A DNA stretch of 38,848 nt, taken from positions 1 to 38,848 of the forward strand of contig JAKSSO010000005.1 in NCBI GenBank assembly GCA_024403055.1, read 5' to 3'. The stretch comes from Mogibacterium sp. (GTDB lineage: Bacteria; Bacillota; Clostridia; Peptostreptococcales; Anaerovoracaceae). Made by a program: the position numbers and the translations under genes. Numbering within the stretch: the stretch's first letter is position 1; each line of letters starts with the position of its first letter. The notes under the pieces were generated by a model. That model had not been told where the DNA came from and did no database searches. It saw only the letters and a list, made by a program, of their open reading frames with translations. Positions 24,962 to 32,373 of the stretch are shown piece after piece.

Positions 24962-27496
24962 TCATCGTCTTCCCATCTCAGGGTGATCCTTGTAGAATTT
25001 CTGCTTGTCATTATACATCTCGGACTCTGCTGTCTTGATGAGTGAACCGATATCATGGCTGCTTCCAAATGCATAACCTACACTGGCGAGAGGGATATCC
25101 TCGGAATTCAAGGCTTCCTGAAATGCCTTTATTCTTGTTTTAAGGACAGCTCTATCGGTATTGTGCAGAAGGATGGCAAATTCATCTCCACTGATTCTGA
25201 ATACATCTTCTTTACGGAAAAGGCTGCATAGCAGTTCTGCATAGCGGATCAGCAAACGGTCTCCGGCCTCATGTCCAAACTGGTCATTGGTATATTTGAG
25301 TCCATTCACATCCGTAAATACTGCACCTGAGTTGCCCTTGGAAGAGGCTATCTGCTGCAGTTTATCTTCGTATGCCAGACGATTGTACAGCCCGGTCAGT
25401 GCATCGTGTTGAGCATGGTACTGGCTGATGAGTCCTTCATTCTCAAGCTTTTCCTGATGCTCTGACTGTAGCATGATATATAGGGCAACCATGGAAAGCA
25501 CCACAGCAGGGTATGCATATGAGAATGACTCGACGGCCAGATTGATACAGCCCGCTACTAACGGGAAGATAACATATGTCATTGTAGCTATTCGATCATG
25601 TACTCCGAAGAATCGTGTGTTAATCAGTGTTGCTATCAGGCAGAAAATTGCACAAAGCAGATTTACAATGACGTATGCGGTATAAAGAGGCCCTTCAATG
25701 TATACGCCGTCTTTAAAGGTGAAAAGCAGACCTGATCCTGAACTTACCACGATCGATGCGGCTGCTGTGAGGCAGAATACAAAGGCGACGCGCGGCAGTG
25801 TTGTTGAAACAGGATGACTTTCCCTTGCATATTCTGTAATGTAATAGAGGAATATGCTATAGATGACGAATGTCATCAGGAGAGAGATCGTTGTACTGCC
25901 ATACAGCAGGGATTCCAGTCTTGCACAGCCGTCAAAGATCCAGGAAAGGCAGTCTGAAATAAGTGCTACCAGACCTGTGACGATAACAAATGAAAAGAGT
26001 ACATTTCGACGAGTCCTCTTGTGATCTTCGAAAAGATTTCCGTACAGAAGGGCAATACATATAAGTATCGACATGATCTCAACGCCGATAATACTGTGTA
26101 CGTAGCCGCCTCTGCTATTCGAAATTGTAGCGGCTTTAGAGAATTCGAGCGGAATATCAACGACCCTGACCTGCTCGTATCCGAACTCGTTGGTGTCAAA
26201 GCTGTCGATGACTATACCGTCCGGTCGAACCGCCAGACTGATGCCGTCATAGGTAGGCTTGACGATGCTGACTCTGTTTTCCACTGCAAGTGTATGACAC
26301 AGCAGTGAATGCTGTTCAGTTACACCAGGCCAGTCCCAGGACGGGAGGAACAGTATGTCAGTGTCGTCATCGATCTTATTGATATAAAACGGGAAATTGC
26401 TGTCATAACAGATAACATAGGAAACTTTAATTGTCGTCCCGTTATTCAGCTCGATCTCGTGAGACGGGATCACACCATCTCCCCGAATATAGTCTGATTC
26501 AAGTAACGGTATTGTATTGGTCTTTACGTATGATCCCAGAATATTACCTTTTTTATCGATCCAGATGACCTTATTGGTCGATTTGCCGCATTCACTTCCG
26601 TCAGTGTCGTTCAGATCAAGTCCTAACAGTATGTGAATATTGTTCTCACGTGCAGCACGGCTGCATTCTTCGCAGAAATCAGCCTCATCTGTATCATTGA
26701 TCTCATAGGCCTCCTCGTTGAAAACGATTATCTCTGCACCCTGCTCTGCCGCTTCTGCAACGCAGGAATGCATGCTGTCCAGGTAACGGTCCATTGATAG
26801 AGATGTGTAATTATTATAGTCTCCTACATACGGACCGGTAGAGAGCGCCACACGCACTCCTTTCTGTTCTGTAATATTAGGACTCAGATATACTATGCCA
26901 ATTGTGAGAACAGCAAAAAACAGCACCGAAGCTATAAATATCGGATATATCCTTTTTTTATGAATAGCATATATCAGAAGCGCAAAGATCCAGAGCAATA
27001 TGATAGAGAGTCCGAACGATCCCAGGACATGCTCTACCTGCAGCATTGTATTCATGTCTGCAAACATCATGTCCACGCGGATCATGGATGGAATGCGGAT
27101 CAGTGTAGCAAGAAGATATACTGCCATCCAGAGAATCGGAAACGCGAATGTACTCAGAATACTTTTCGATTTGCGTGTCAGTATCGAGTAGGCTAAAAAG
27201 ATGCCGAACTGTATCAGTCCCATAAAAAGGAACAGTGGCACATACAGCCATTTAAAGCCTATTGAGCCCAGATATCTCAGGAGATAAGCCGCAACAAATA
27301 CACCACCGCTTATCAGAAGCTGTCGCTTTGAGTTGTATCTGATACTCAGATACAGGAAGGTCAGTATCCACAGAAGTGTGAAAAAGGTCTCTCCCTGGCT
27401 GATGTGTACAAGACCGGGCAGCCCCAGCCCCAGAGCCCCGACACATAGCAGCGCCCAATATAGAGTTTTCTGCTGATCCCCTGATTTTTTATCCAT
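24962..27496 (-). CDS. Lnt-like membrane amidase/acyltransferase fused to a GGDEF domain
   Basis: An 844-residue protein with an unusual layout. Residues 11-204 hold about seven membrane helices, as in apolipoprotein N-acyltransferase. Residues 212-450 are a carbon-nitrogen hydrolase domain with the triad E261 (FNEEAY), K325 (SYVKTNTIPLLE) and C363 (VICYDSNFP); the K-x5-PxxE and CY(D/E)xxFP patterns resemble Lnt more than plain nitrilases. Residues 466-676 hold about six or seven more helices. Residues 690-844 are a GGDEF domain with SGDEF (769-773), D729, N737, D738 and an RKED I-site-like motif (761-764). It follows the P-loop gene by 23 bases. Its activities are predicted, not shown. Confidence 0.85.
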   Translation of the reverse strand: MDKKSGDQQKTLYWALLCVGALGLGLPGLVHISQGETFFTLLWILTFLYLSIRYNSKRQLLISGGVFVAAYLLRYLGSIGFKWLYVPLFLFMGLIQFGIFLAYSILTRKSKSILSTFAFPILWMAVYLLATLIRIPSMIRVDMMFADMNTMLQVEHVLGSFGLSIILLWIFALLIYAIHKKRIYPIFIASVLFFAVLTIGIVYLSPNITEQKGVRVALSTGPYVGDYNNYTSLSMDRYLDSMHSCVAEAAEQGAEIIVFNEEAYEINDTDEADFCEECSRAARENNIHILLGLDLNDTDGSECGKSTNKVIWIDKKGNILGSYVKTNTIPLLESDYIRGDGVIPSHEIELNNGTTIKVSYVICYDSNFPFYINKIDDDTDILFLPSWDWPGVTEQHSLLCHTLAVENRVSIVKPTYDGISLAVRPDGIVIDSFDTNEFGYEQVRVVDIPLEFSKAATISNSRGGYVHSIIGVEIMSILICIALLYGNLFEDHKRTRRNVLFSFVIVTGLVALISDCLSWIFDGCARLESLLYGSTTISLLMTFVIYSIFLYYITEYARESHPVSTTLPRVAFVFCLTAAASIVVSSGSGLLFTFKDGVYIEGPLYTAYVIVNLLCAIFCLIATLINTRFFGVHDRIATMTYVIFPLVAGCINLAVESFSYAYPAVVLSMVALYIMLQSEHQEKLENEGLISQYHAQHDALTGLYNRLAYEDKLQQIASSKGNSGAVFTDVNGLKYTNDQFGHEAGDRLLIRYAELLCSLFRKEDVFRISGDEFAILLHNTDRAVLKTRIKAFQEALNSEDIPLASVGYAFGSSHDIGSLIKTAESEMYNDKQKFYKDHPEMGRR

Positions 27497-27519
27497 GAGA
27501 TTAAACTTCCTTTGTTTGT

Positions 27520-29430
27520 TTATCTCCAGCGTACTCCATACATAGGAGTGAGTTCTACGTATTTCTCTATCGGAGCATCCTCGAGACAGAGTTCAATGAT
27601 CTGACGTCCCAGTGGATCAAGTTCAGGTACAAGATACTGCTTGAGCTCTTCTTTGAAGAAGTCAGTGATGATCCTGGCTCCTGCGTCATATCCCTCTTCG
27701 CCAAGTCTGGACTGCAGTTCAGGCCTCAGGAATGTCTGACGGATGAACTGACCGTCGATCTTCATTTCATCCAGGCCATATCCGAAGAGAGGGCATCTTG
27801 ACTTGACGAGGTGGCTGGCTTTGACAGTTCCGCCACGTCTTGCAAGGTACTCTCTTGTCAGCCATTCAGGAGCAAATCCGACCTTGTATGCGCCGATGTA
27901 CTGGTTAGGAATGAGGATATACAGTGTCTCGGAAGCATCCGTGATCTGCTTGAGCAGCATGTTAGCCTGTGTGATCTTCTTTCCTGTTGCGAAAGGCCAG
28001 TATGAGCCGATGCCTTCTGATGTCATTACATTATTGGCTGTCTTGTCTGCAATCGATGGATTCTTGTATCCGCGAGGTGCAACAAGTCTCCACAGCCATG
28101 CAAGTGAAGGCGGAATGATCTGGACCATTCCCATTACTCCGTAGTTTGGATTGTCCAGTGTTGTAGGCGGCATTCTGACACCGAAAGATCTTACATCTAC
28201 AACTATTGCTTCATCTCCCGGAACGATGTTTTCGATCATGTTTCTCGGCAGGATAACTCTCGGATTGGAGCATGGCTTGCCGTTGGATTCGAGCTTGTGT
28301 TCCCAGATAAGACATGTTGAACCCGGTGTGCCGTCGATGTTGAAGAATTCGACAGGCTCTGACGGATGGATGCTGGCGCGCTCATATGCAGGGATATTGC
28401 CGTAGTATTTGTCGCCATCCACACGCAGGAACCAGCCGTTCTCAGCGTCTGTGATGGTCAGCTTGTTAGGTGTTGCCTGCATGTCTGTATGAGCCATTAC
28501 CATGTCGTCGGCGATAGGGAATATTTCGCATGTTTCGCCGATGTTCATGTGGAACTGCTCCTGAGTAATAGAGTGCTTGCCAAGCAGTACTCTGCCGTCA
28601 GGCTCTCTGTGTATCTCCTCGAGCATTTCGCTCTTGCCGCCGCCGGATGCGCCTTCGTGCATGAAAACGATCTCGTTCTCATACGGAGTTACCAGCAGTG
28701 CTGCGGAAGCATGATTGGTGATCCAGCCTTCCTGTTCGCCGATGTCCAGAAGGATCGAGAATACGCCTTTCTTTGCTGATGGACCCGGATACAGATTGTA
28801 TGAGAACACCTCATGCATGCGTTCAGACCTGCAGTGTACTACTGCCTGCTTGCCGCCGAAATGCGTGTGCCTGAAAGGCGGAGCCACATAGATGATCGAA
28901 CGAGGCTCGTAAATGCCTTCGATATCATTAAAGCTTACGAAGTCCTGGATGTTAGCGAGTGCGTATGCGAAGAATGCCGCATTTGCAGGTGCGACAACCA
29001 GACTGTCGTAGCCGTGGATCTTGCCTCCGATGGAAAACGGCATCACAACCAGAGACTGCTCTGACAGCCATGCCATTGTCTCCTCTCTGAGCTTGGAGAA
29101 ATCATATCCCCATGCTTCTTTGAATGTCGGCTTGTCCGTAGGAAGTTCGTCACCTATGTACATGCAGTGAGGATCTCTTCTCCTCATGTATTCTTCTTCA
29201 AAGTTAACAGAAGGACCGTTCTTGCATCTTGCAACTTCGGCCTCTACGATCCTGCCCTTGCCCGGGACTTCGTAGCTTACCTCAAAGTGCGAGAGCGTAG
29301 CGGAGCCATAGCAAAGTTCGACAAGATCAGTCTTGCTTTCCGGTAATATTATGGTCTTGCATTTTTCGAGTGCGGACTTGAGATCGTCCGGCACTACGAG
29401 TCTATTCAGTATTTCTTTCATGATAGCCAT
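27520..29430 (-). CDS. P-loop protein, probably DUF4914 family
   Basis: A 636-residue cytoplasmic protein. It has a clear phosphate-binding loop at about residues 258-269 (HEGASGGGKSEM), reminiscent of PEP carboxykinase and HPr kinase loops (GxSGxGKS/T). I believe it belongs to the family called DUF4914, from memory of its overall sequence; I have no search to support it. There is no signal peptide or membrane segment. It is the upstream gene of a two-gene leftward unit with the Lnt-GGDEF gene. An AAAGGAG site lies 12 bases before ATG 29430; the later ATG at 29421 would be further away. The function is unknown; nucleotide-dependent phosphotransfer is a guess. Confidence 0.75.
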   Translation of the reverse strand: MAIMKEILNRLVVPDDLKSALEKCKTIILPESKTDLVELCYGSATLSHFEVSYEVPGKGRIVEAEVARCKNGPSVNFEEEYMRRRDPHCMYIGDELPTDKPTFKEAWGYDFSKLREETMAWLSEQSLVVMPFSIGGKIHGYDSLVVAPANAAFFAYALANIQDFVSFNDIEGIYEPRSIIYVAPPFRHTHFGGKQAVVHCRSERMHEVFSYNLYPGPSAKKGVFSILLDIGEQEGWITNHASAALLVTPYENEIVFMHEGASGGGKSEMLEEIHREPDGRVLLGKHSITQEQFHMNIGETCEIFPIADDMVMAHTDMQATPNKLTITDAENGWFLRVDGDKYYGNIPAYERASIHPSEPVEFFNIDGTPGSTCLIWEHKLESNGKPCSNPRVILPRNMIENIVPGDEAIVVDVRSFGVRMPPTTLDNPNYGVMGMVQIIPPSLAWLWRLVAPRGYKNPSIADKTANNVMTSEGIGSYWPFATGKKITQANMLLKQITDASETLYILIPNQYIGAYKVGFAPEWLTREYLARRGGTVKASHLVKSRCPLFGYGLDEMKIDGQFIRQTFLRPELQSRLGEEGYDAGARIITDFFKEELKQYLVPELDPLGRQIIELCLEDAPIEKYVELTPMYGVRWR

Positions 29431-29770
29431 TTTTGAGTTTTACTCCTTTAAAAACATATCATTAATCATATCATTTGCAGAGCGGATTTTAAAGAATATC
29501 CGGCGTCTTTGTTCCCGTTTTTTTTATTTTTGCGACCGCAGCATGTCTGTCTGCAGCTGCATGAAAAATGGCATCAGATAAAAAAAGATCTGGAAAATGT
29601 TTTTTTATTAGACAAGATTTTTTGAGCTGTTCGTTTCATATCACAGACTCCTTTAATATGGGAGGGATCCATGAATGTGATAATGCCTCCCACGGTGTGC
29701 AAATCGTCAATTATCGGAATAATATTTATATGTTATCCGACAAATATCATTTGATGAGAAGGAGGGCGCA
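29431..29770. other. divergent intergenic region before the P-loop and diguanylate cyclase genes
   Basis: This 340-base gap drives two divergent units. On the minus strand TATGAT near 29465-29480 with a weak -35 could serve the P-loop gene. On the plus side there are a small peptide ORF (29671-29754), a 7-bp inverted repeat around its ribosome binding site, and an imperfect repeat TCGGAATAA/TTATCCGA near 29715-29740. I looked for a GEMM-type c-di-GMP riboswitch and did not see its consensus. No larger gene is supported. Confidence 0.4.
29671..29754 (+). CDS. possible 27-residue hydrophobic peptide upstream of the diguanylate cyclase
   Basis: ATG 29671 follows a good GGAGGG site (29661-29666) by 4 bases and opens a 27-codon frame, MNVIMPPTVCKSSIIGIIFI at its start, ending with TGA 16 bases before the diguanylate cyclase start. 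The repeat TGGGAGG/CCTCCCA (29659-29665, 29686-29692) would sequester its ribosome binding site. It could be a leader peptide; short length makes chance likely. Confidence 0.25.
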   Translation: MNVIMPPTVCKSSIIGIIFICYPTNII

Positions 29771-30856
29771 ATGTTCTCAGGCATATATGCAGACAGGTTC
29801 AGGGACCTTTTATTACGCGGCGGAGTAGATGAGAAAACATTTGAACAGGTCCGCGGAAAAATGAAAGAGAACAACAGAAAAACACTGCTGGTGTTCTCAT
29901 ATGTTGCGCTATGCGTTTTTCCGGTGCTTCTGACGATGACTTTCATAGTTCCTTCGCTGGAGTCATACAGGCATGCATATTCTGTCGGACTTGCTTTGAC
30001 AATAGTAATATGGTGGCTTGCAAAATTCAGAGGCGAAAAAAGCGAGCTGGCGGTAAAGACAGGAATGTATGCTTTTGAGATGATGCTGTTCATGGTCGGC
30101 ATTTTCATGGGGACTATAATGGGCCCTAATGAACTGGCGGCTACATACATTGCTTTCTTGCTTGCTGTTCCTCAGATGTTCACGGATCGTCCGTGGAGGA
30201 TATTTCTTATGATACTGATCGCTGAGATCATTTTCATAATCATGGCTGTTCAGTATAAGAATCCCGTCACTACGAGTGCGGACGTCACCAACTGTCTCGC
30301 TTTTGGAATACTGAGTGTTATCCTTGCTTGGTTTTCGATAGACAACCGCATCAACAGATACGCTCTGGAGGATGAGATACGATTCCTTGCAGAAAGAGAC
30401 CAGCTTACGGGCTTGATGAACAGACACCGTTATCAGAGCTTCATCGATGCCTCGGAATCCATGCGCTCGGCATGCTTCTACTGCCTTTACGTTGATGCGA
30501 ACGGCCTGCATGAACTGAATGATTCTGAAGGACATGAAGCGGGAGATCTCATGCTGCGCAGCATTGCGGATGTAATGCTGCAGCTGTTCGGTGTAGACAA
30601 TACCTATCGTATCGGCGGTGATGAATTTGCTGCATTCGGTCGGAATAAGAATACGGAAGAACTTGAGACCCTTGTCAGGGAGATGAAAGAAACTCTTGAG
30701 AGTCTCGGCTATCATGTTGCTGTCGGTCTGGGAATGAAAAATGATGGTGACTTTGAGCTGACTGATATTATCAAGAGGGCTGAAATGGCAATGTACAAGG
30801 ATAAGGCTTATTACTATCTCACTTCCGGAAAAGACAGACGAAGAAGAATGAGTTGA
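29771..30856 (+). CDS. Membrane diguanylate cyclase (GGDEF)
   Basis: A 361-residue protein expected to make c-di-GMP. About six membrane helices (between residues 39 and 190) form an unassigned sensor. The GGDEF domain spans about 200-355, with YRIGGDEFAAF (GGDEF 282-286), D242-N244 (VDANGLHELND) and the late domain motif RAEMAMYKDK. The RxxD product-inhibition motif is absent (FGVD stands at that place), so feedback by c-di-GMP may be weak. An AGAAGGAGGG site precedes the ATG. It is divergent from the P-loop/Lnt-GGDEF unit. Confidence 0.93.
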   Translation: MFSGIYADRFRDLLLRGGVDEKTFEQVRGKMKENNRKTLLVFSYVALCVFPVLLTMTFIVPSLESYRHAYSVGLALTIVIWWLAKFRGEKSELAVKTGMYAFEMMLFMVGIFMGTIMGPNELAATYIAFLLAVPQMFTDRPWRIFLMILIAEIIFIIMAVQYKNPVTTSADVTNCLAFGILSVILAWFSIDNRINRYALEDEIRFLAERDQLTGLMNRHRYQSFIDASESMRSACFYCLYVDANGLHELNDSEGHEAGDLMLRSIADVMLQLFGVDNTYRIGGDEFAAFGRNKNTEELETLVREMKETLESLGYHVAVGLGMKNDGDFELTDIIKRAEMAMYKDKAYYYLTSGKDRRRRMS

Positions 30857-30879
30857 AACGGTATGTAATACAGAAAGAT

Positions 30880-30909
30880 GCGCTCGGGGCGAAAGCCCGG
30901 GCGCTTTTT
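30880..30909 (+). terminator. intrinsic terminator of the diguanylate cyclase gene
   Basis: GCGCTCGGGGC (30880-30890) pairs with GCCCGGGCGC (30895-30904) with one bulged G and a GAAA tetraloop, followed by five T's. Confidence 0.9.
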
Positions 30910-30937
30910 GGATGAGTCAGACCGTATATGTTATAAT
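30908..30937 (+). promoter_or_regulatory. possible promoter in the gap after the diguanylate cyclase gene
   Basis: A perfect TATAAT (30932-30937) with TTGGAT (30908-30913) 18 bases upstream. It begins inside the preceding terminator T-run, so it would start a new transcript near 30944, over a short frame and into the terminator at 31073. Confidence 0.4.
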
Positions 30938-30954
30938 GCGGAAAAGCCGAAGAA

Positions 30955-31062
30955 ATGAATATCTCGATGATGGAGCATATTTATTCGGAGGCAACATTAA
31001 AAGAATTTGGAGATATTCTGCTAAAGGCAAATGAGCCGATATGTGATGCCGGCACAATATAA
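30955..31062 (+). CDS. possible 35-residue protein or transcribed small RNA region
   Basis: ATG 30955 opens a 35-codon frame that starts MNISMMEHIYSEATLKEFGD. It follows the TATAAT promoter and ends 10 bases before a strong terminator, so the 30944-31113 segment forms a complete transcription unit. The ribosome binding site is poor (CCGAAGAA). It could be a small protein, a gene remnant or a non-coding RNA of about 170 nt. Confidence 0.3.
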   Translation: MNISMMEHIYSEATLKEFGDILLKANEPICDAGTI

Positions 31063-31072
31063 TATTAAACAA

Positions 31073-31113
31073 ACAAAAATAAGCGGGTCAGAGTAACTCC
31101 CGCTTATTTTTGT
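31073..31113. terminator. bidirectional terminator
   Basis: A perfect 15-bp stem, ACAAAAATAAGCGGG (31073-31087) with CCCGCTTATTTTTGT (31099-31113), 11-base loop. A/T tracts lie on both sides, so it can terminate the leftward oxidoreductase operon and the small rightward unit. Confidence 0.85.
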
Positions 31114-31164
31114 GTCATAGGCTACGCCCGGTTGGGAATGGACGTTTGCTTGGTGATATTAGGA

Positions 31165-32373
31165 TCAGTAGTACTCGCCCGGTACTATGATCGTGATGTC
31201 GGAGAGAGCGAATGTAGCGCAAGGATGAATTTCCTTGGACTGCTTGTCTCCCCATCTTCTGCCGTCTGTTTCGGCAGGAATGAATACTTCGCCGGACTCG
31301 ACTCTTGAGCGGCACCATCCGCATTCACCGGAACGGCATCTTGATGGAGCCTTGATACCGGCGCGCTCGATAGCTACGAGTATAGGCTCGTTAGCTGAGC
31401 AATCGCAGACAGTTTCATTAGGACCTTGCTTAACTGTCAGCTTGAATACCTGATCTTTTTTGTCTGCAGGATAGCCTTCGTGCTCCCATACAGTCTTGGT
31501 AGCTCCGAGAAATTCCTGGCGGATATATTTCTTTTCAAGTCCGAGTTTTGCAACTTCTTTGTCGACAAAACGATACATTGCTTCAGGACCGCAAATGAAG
31601 ATGCTGTATGGCTCATCGCCGGCATACTTCTTAATGAGATCCGCAGTGATGAAACCGTTCTCATATCCGTCTTTCTGCTCATCGGAAAGAACGTGAACCA
31701 CCTTTACCTTGTCAGTCTCTGCCATGATCTTGTCGAATTCATCCTTGAAAAGGATAACTTCTTCACTTCTGCTGCCGCAGAGGATAGTCAGCTTGAAGTC
31801 CTCGATACCATCTCTGATAGCACAAGCCATTGAGAGGAATGGAGTGATACCGGAGCCGCCTGCAAGAGCAACAACGTGCTTGGCATCTCTGTACTGCTCA
31901 TAGAAGAATGATCCGAGTCCTTCGGAACCCTTGATCTCGTCGCCGACCTTGAGATTCTCAAGCATGTAGTCTGCAGCGAATCCGCCCGGATTGGTCCTGA
32001 TGGTCACTGCGAGCTTGCCCTCGAGAGCCTGCTTTGGCGAGGATGAGATCGAATAAGGTCTTGTTACAAAGCTGTCCCCGATAGGGAGCTTGAGTGAAAT
32101 GTACTGACCTGCTCTGAAATATGATGCAGGCTTTCCGTCACTTCTTCTGAATATGAATGTCTTTGCACCGGCTGCCTTGTGATCGATGATCTCGTCAACT
32201 GTCAGTGGCTGATAGTCAGGGTGCATTGCTTTTGCAAAATTATTGATAGGATAGTCTGCCTTGATCTCCTCAGCGGGCATTGAGTTGATGTACTGCTCTC
32301 TCTTCTTGGCGAGGTTCGCAAACTTCAGCATGTCTAAAAGTCCGATAAGACCTACTTTTACATTAAGTGCCAT
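31165..32373 (-). CDS. Ferredoxin-NAD(P) reductase-like flavoprotein with C-terminal 2Fe-2S domain (left operon)
   Basis: A 402-residue electron-transfer protein. The FAD-binding barrel has RPYS (105-108) after FRAGQYISLKLP, the NAD(P)-binding half has GGSGITPFLSM (172-182) and the CGPEAMY region (261-267), and the C-terminus is a plant-type ferredoxin domain with C346, C351, C354 and C385. It would pass electrons from NAD(P)H through FAD and 2Fe-2S to a partner, probably the upstream oxidoreductase, whose stop overlaps this start by one base (TAATG). The N-terminal 45 residues have no recognised domain. It is a paralogue of the protein at 36716-37921. Confidence 0.9.
   Translation of the reverse strand: MALNVKVGLIGLLDMLKFANLAKKREQYINSMPAEEIKADYPINNFAKAMHPDYQPLTVDEIIDHKAAGAKTFIFRRSDGKPASYFRAGQYISLKLPIGDSFVTRPYSISSSPKQALEGKLAVTIRTNPGGFAADYMLENLKVGDEIKGSEGLGSFFYEQYRDAKHVVALAGGSGITPFLSMACAIRDGIEDFKLTILCGSRSEEVILFKDEFDKIMAETDKVKVVHVLSDEQKDGYENGFITADLIKKYAGDEPYSIFICGPEAMYRFVDKEVAKLGLEKKYIRQEFLGATKTVWEHEGYPADKKDQVFKLTVKQGPNETVCDCSANEPILVAIERAGIKAPSRCRSGECGWCRSRVESGEVFIPAETDGRRWGDKQSKEIHPCATFALSDITIIVPGEYY

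Noticed and set aside
29500..29770. GEMM-type c-di-GMP riboswitch before the diguanylate cyclase
   Set aside because: Looked for the conserved core elements and did not find them; only simple inverted repeats are present.
29568..29828. 86-residue plus-strand frame before the diguanylate cyclase
   Set aside because: Runs into the cyclase gene in another frame, has no ribosome binding site and no recognisable domain.
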